A stretch of DNA of 7,322 bases from Zetaproteobacteria bacterium. GTDB lineage: Bacteria > Pseudomonadota > Zetaproteobacteria > Mariprofundales > Mariprofundaceae. The stretch covers positions 1 through 7,322 of the forward strand of contig JAJRVH010000092.1 in NCBI GenBank assembly GCA_021545625.1. Reading direction: 5' to 3'. A program made the position numbers and the translations under genes. A model generated the notes under the pieces. That model was not told the DNA's origin. It did not search any database and saw only the letters and a program-made list of their open reading frames with translations. This document shows, piece after piece, positions 4,533 through 7,322 of this stretch. The stretch's first letter is position 1; every line of letters begins with the position of its first letter.

Positions 4533-7322
4533 ACGTCAGCAGCTGATCAGTCCGTGGTCGCTGTCGCTGATGGTGATGGCGATCATCGCCGTACTGGTGC
4601 TGTTGATGCCGCGCAATTCGTTTCTGACGAACCCGGATCTGATCGGGGAACCGGATGCATTGTCGGCTGCCTATCTGCAGGCGCTGGTAAAGGCGAATCC
4701 TGCCAATGACGATATCCGTATCCTGTATGCCGAACATCTGGCGAGCATTGGTCGTATCGAGGAGGCGGATCGGGAGCTGCGTGGCGTGCAGGCCGCCGGC
4801 GTCGCTCCCGACAGGCTGATCTATCTGGCTTTGCGCCTGTCCCTGCTGCGCCTGCTTGCAGATCCCGGGGAGCCGAGTCTGCGCCGTCGGGCCAGGGCTG
4901 CCATGAGCAAGGGGCTGTCCTTGCCTGCTGATCGACTTTCGCCCGGGCAGTGGCGGCAACTGGCGGACCTGCTGTTGCAGGCCGGTCTTCCGGAACAGGC
5001 GGCCAGGGTATACCTGAGACTGGCCAGTATGGAGCCGGACGCCAGGCAGGCCTGGCTGGGGGACGCCGCCCGCTGGTTTGTTGCAGCGGGCAGGCATGAA
5101 CAGGCCGCCGCCGCCCGGCTTCGGCTGGCGCGGTTGAGTGGCCGCGCCGGCGATGCCGTCAGCGCTGTCGATGGTTTGCTGGCTGCGAACCGTCCTGAAC
5201 AGGCCATGGCGGTGTTGCCGGAATTCATCGCGCGGTATCCCGCCGAACGTATGCTGGTGGAACGGGGGATGAAGGTTTCCCTGGCCATGCACAGGTATGC
5301 AAAGGGCCGTCGCTGGGCCCATGCCTGGCTGAAACGGCATCCGGATGATGCCGGTATCATGCGTCAGTTGGTGATGCTGGAGGTGGCCTCGGCCCGACCG
5401 CAGTCCGCCTATCCGTGGGCCAGAAGGCTGACGCAACTGATGCCGGAGGATATTGGCCTGAGGGAACAGCTTGCCCAAATCGCCGAATGGACAGGGCACA
5501 TTGAGGAGGCATACCGGCAGTGGCAGTGGCTGGTGGGCCACAGACGCAAGCAGCATGAGCTCCGGCGAGCCATCGAGCTGGCCAACGCCCTGCATGATTA
5601 TGAAGCCGTTGACCGCCTTCTGGCCAGGGCTGCTTCGGCATATGGCCTGAGCAATGCCGAGGTGTCGGAAATGGCCCGGGTGCAGGAGAAGCTTGGCAAT
5701 CCCGAGCAGAGTGAACAGGTGCGCGTCGCCTATCTGAAGAAATCCCCGAACGACCGGGCTGCCTGGGAAGAGCTGGCCATGTTGCGGGAATATATGGGCA
5801 AGCTCGATGAATCGGCAGCGACCTGGGCTGAAATCGAAAGGCGTTTCGGCCGCAGCGAAACTTCAGTGCTGAACCGGGCACGTATGCTGGCGCTCGGCGG
5901 TGAACCGGAGCAGGGACTCGTACTGATGCGGAGCTATACCGACCGGAGGCAGCCGAAATCGAAACGTTACTGGCAGCTCTACGGCGATCTGGCATGGAAC
6001 CTCGAGTATCATGATGATGCCATGCGGGTATACCGCTACCTGTGGAAACACCATCTTTCCGGCTCCCTTGAAACCCAGCGTCTGATGATTCTTCTGCGGG
6101 AGGAAGGCGATGTCGAAATGACGCTGAAGATCAGCAAGCAGGCCTGGGATCGTTTTCACGACCCTGATGTATTGCTGCTGGCAATTGAGTCGGCAATCCA
6201 GGTGGAACGCTGGCGGGATGTGGAACGTCTGGTGGATATGACACGGCAACAGCAGCCGGTGTTCCGCGAGCGGCGACGTTACTGGCTGGTGCATGCCCAG
6301 TGGATGCTGCACAGTAATATGCTGGATAAGGCCGTGCATGATTATCGTATGGCTCTTGCGCTGGCTCCCGGCGACGCTGAGGCGCGAACGGGACTGCTGT
6401 GGGTATGGATACAGAGCAATCAGCACTCCATGCTCAGACATTATCTGAAGCGCTGGCAACATGATGCTCTTGAGCATGAGGTTTACTGGAAGGCCTATGC
6501 CGCAGCCTATCGGCAACTGGGTCGGCATCAGCAGGCATTGCCGTGGTTCCGGAAAAGCGTTCAGGCGCATCCGGATGATATCCTGTGGATGCTGGAGTAT
6601 GCCGATACGCTGGCCGCATCGGGACGGGCCAGCGGTGCCTGGCGTTTAAGGCGTCATCTGTTTGTCAGCCTGTGGCCGAAAAGCCGGCTGACGCCGGATT
6701 ATCTTCGTCGCAATGATATCGCCACGGTTGAGGCCCTGGCCGCCCTGAAACGCGATTTGAAGGGCATGCCGAAGGCCAGCGCATGGGTCGAAAGCCTGCT
6801 CGCGCATCTCGATGATCCGGTGCTGCGTGAGTTTGCGCTGCGCTGGTATTTCGATAGTAGCCGCCATGACAGGGCTGCATACTGGCTGCTGCGCCAGCAT
6901 GCGGCGCGTCTGGAAACGCCGGCCTGGCAGCAGCTGGCACTGGCCATGGAACGTAATGATCTGGACTCTATCCGGAAGATTCTTGCGCATGCGTCCGGCA
7001 TTGATCATGTATCCGGCATGCTGGCCTATCGGCAGCTGAACCGGCTGGATGATGTCTGGCTGATGGCCATGGATACGGGCATGGGAGCCGGGAATTTTAC
7101 CGACGGGGAGCGGCTGACGATGCTGCGTCAGGCACGTGATATCGCGGCCCTGTCGCCGAACGCCCTGTATGTCGGGCAGGCGTTCGACCATTTCGGAAAC
7201 CTGAATCTTGTTCACTGGCGGGCCGGAGGCTTTTACAGTCGCGCCAACCGGAGCATATCCCTGAAGACCGCCATCACCGAGTTGCGATCAGGTTTTCTTC
7301 CCGGTTCCGCCACGCATGAATA
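4510..7322 (+). CDS. pelB: PelB, TPR scaffold and outer-membrane exporter of Pel (3' end cut off)
   Basis: The frame is open from the ATG at 4510 to the right edge (937 codons and two bases), with no stop; full-length PelB of P. aeruginosa is about 1193 residues, so roughly the last fifth is missing. Residues about 16-33 (WSLSLMVMAIIAVLVLLM) are an uncleaved inner-membrane anchor preceded by a short charged tail. From about 50 to 880 the protein is helical with TPR-type repeats, for example LYAEHLASIGRIEEA at 72-86 and AYRQLGRHQQALPWFRKSV at 666-684, followed by HPDD. From about 884 the sequence turns to alternating beta-strand character (NALYVGQAFDHFGNLNLVHW, then GGFYSRANRSISLKTAI), the onset of the outer-membrane barrel. 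In known Pel systems the TPR region binds PelA and the barrel exports the polymer together with lipoprotein PelC. The start overlaps the end of pelA by 23 bases, implying translational coupling. pelC and later genes are expected downstream. Confidence 0.93.
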   Translation, partial: MPFSSVDKRQQLISPWSLSLMVMAIIAVLVLLMPRNSFLTNPDLIGEPDALSAAYLQALVKANPANDDIRILYAEHLASIGRIEEADRELRGVQAAGVAPDRLIYLALRLSLLRLLADPGEPSLRRRARAAMSKGLSLPADRLSPGQWRQLADLLLQAGLPEQAARVYLRLASMEPDARQAWLGDAARWFVAAGRHEQAAAARLRLARLSGRAGDAVSAVDGLLAANRPEQAMAVLPEFIARYPAERMLVERGMKVSLAMHRYAKGRRWAHAWLKRHPDDAGIMRQLVMLEVASARPQSAYPWARRLTQLMPEDIGLREQLAQIAEWTGHIEEAYRQWQWLVGHRRKQHELRRAIELANALHDYEAVDRLLARAASAYGLSNAEVSEMARVQEKLGNPEQSEQVRVAYLKKSPNDRAAWEELAMLREYMGKLDESAATWAEIERRFGRSETSVLNRARMLALGGEPEQGLVLMRSYTDRRQPKSKRYWQLYGDLAWNLEYHDDAMRVYRYLWKHHLSGSLETQRLMILLREEGDVEMTLKISKQAWDRFHDPDVLLLAIESAIQVERWRDVERLVDMTRQQQPVFRERRRYWLVHAQWMLHSNMLDKAVHDYRMALALAPGDAEARTGLLWVWIQSNQHSMLRHYLKRWQHDALEHEVYWKAYAAAYRQLGRHQQALPWFRKSVQAHPDDILWMLEYADTLAASGRASGAWRLRRHLFVSLWPKSRLTPDYLRRNDIATVEALAALKRDLKGMPKASAWVESLLAHLDDPVLREFALRWYFDSSRHDRAAYWLLRQHAARLETPAWQQLALAMERNDLDSIRKILAHASGIDHVSGMLAYRQLNRLDDVWLMAMDTGMGAGNFTDGERLTMLRQARDIAALSPNALYVGQAFDHFGNLNLVHWRAGGFYSRANRSISLKTAITELRSGFLPGSATHE

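Noticed and set aside
4411..5595. Long open frame of 394 codons on the minus strand
   Set aside because: It lies opposite the pelA end and the pelB TPR region, is rich in Gln, Arg, Pro and Gly as expected for the antisense of a G+C-rich gene, and shows no domain or ribosome binding site.
5863..6570. Minus-strand open frame of 235 codons inside pelB
   Set aside because: It is a shadow of the continuous TPR-coding frame on the + strand, with no recognisable family features.
1..7322. CRISPR array, insertion sequence, integrase or toxin-antitoxin pair
   Set aside because: No regularly spaced repeats, transposase-like frames, terminal inverted repeats or small paired genes were found on either strand.

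Overview
The window looks like a chromosomal segment of a Gram-negative proteobacterium of moderately high G+C, most likely gammaproteobacterial or an Acidithiobacillia-type relative. The reasons are the HU-beta type histone-like protein, the CCA-encoding tRNA genes and a Pel exopolysaccharide locus whose products need an outer membrane. The exact genus cannot be read from this sequence.

Layout. Positions 1-391 hold hupB (90-residue HU protein) with a likely -10 box, a strong ribosome binding site and a rho-independent terminator. The terminator's T-tract runs directly into tRNA-Val(TAC) at 392-467. A 147-base spacer follows with no clear gene, then tRNA-Asp(GTC) at 615-691 with its own terminator at 696-725. 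Positions 726-831 form an A+T-rich leader with an 8-bp-arm palindrome, a hairpin and a strong ribosome binding site. From 832 to the right edge, three tightly packed genes run on the + strand: a PelX-type nucleotide-sugar 4-epimerase, pelA and pelB. pelB is cut by the window edge inside its outer-membrane barrel.

How the genes work together. Pel is a cationic, partly deacetylated biofilm polysaccharide rich in GalNAc. The epimerase probably supplies UDP-GalNAc from UDP-GlcNAc: a serine (S277) stands where E. coli GalE has the restrictive Tyr299. PelA is the periplasmic two-activity enzyme, with an N-terminal GH166-type hydrolase and a CE4-like deacetylase, that modifies the polymer. PelB is the export protein, with an inner-membrane anchor, a long periplasmic TPR scaffold that docks PelA, and an outer-membrane beta-barrel. 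The stop/start overlap TGATG (pelX/pelA) and the 23-base overlap (pelA/pelB) point to one translationally coupled operon, probably continuing to pelC-pelG outside the window.

Nothing in the window is a wholly new system. The points worth a second look are the palindromic candidate operator and leader hairpin before pelX, the terminator abutting tRNA-Val, and the placement of a pel operon directly behind a hupB-tRNA cluster.
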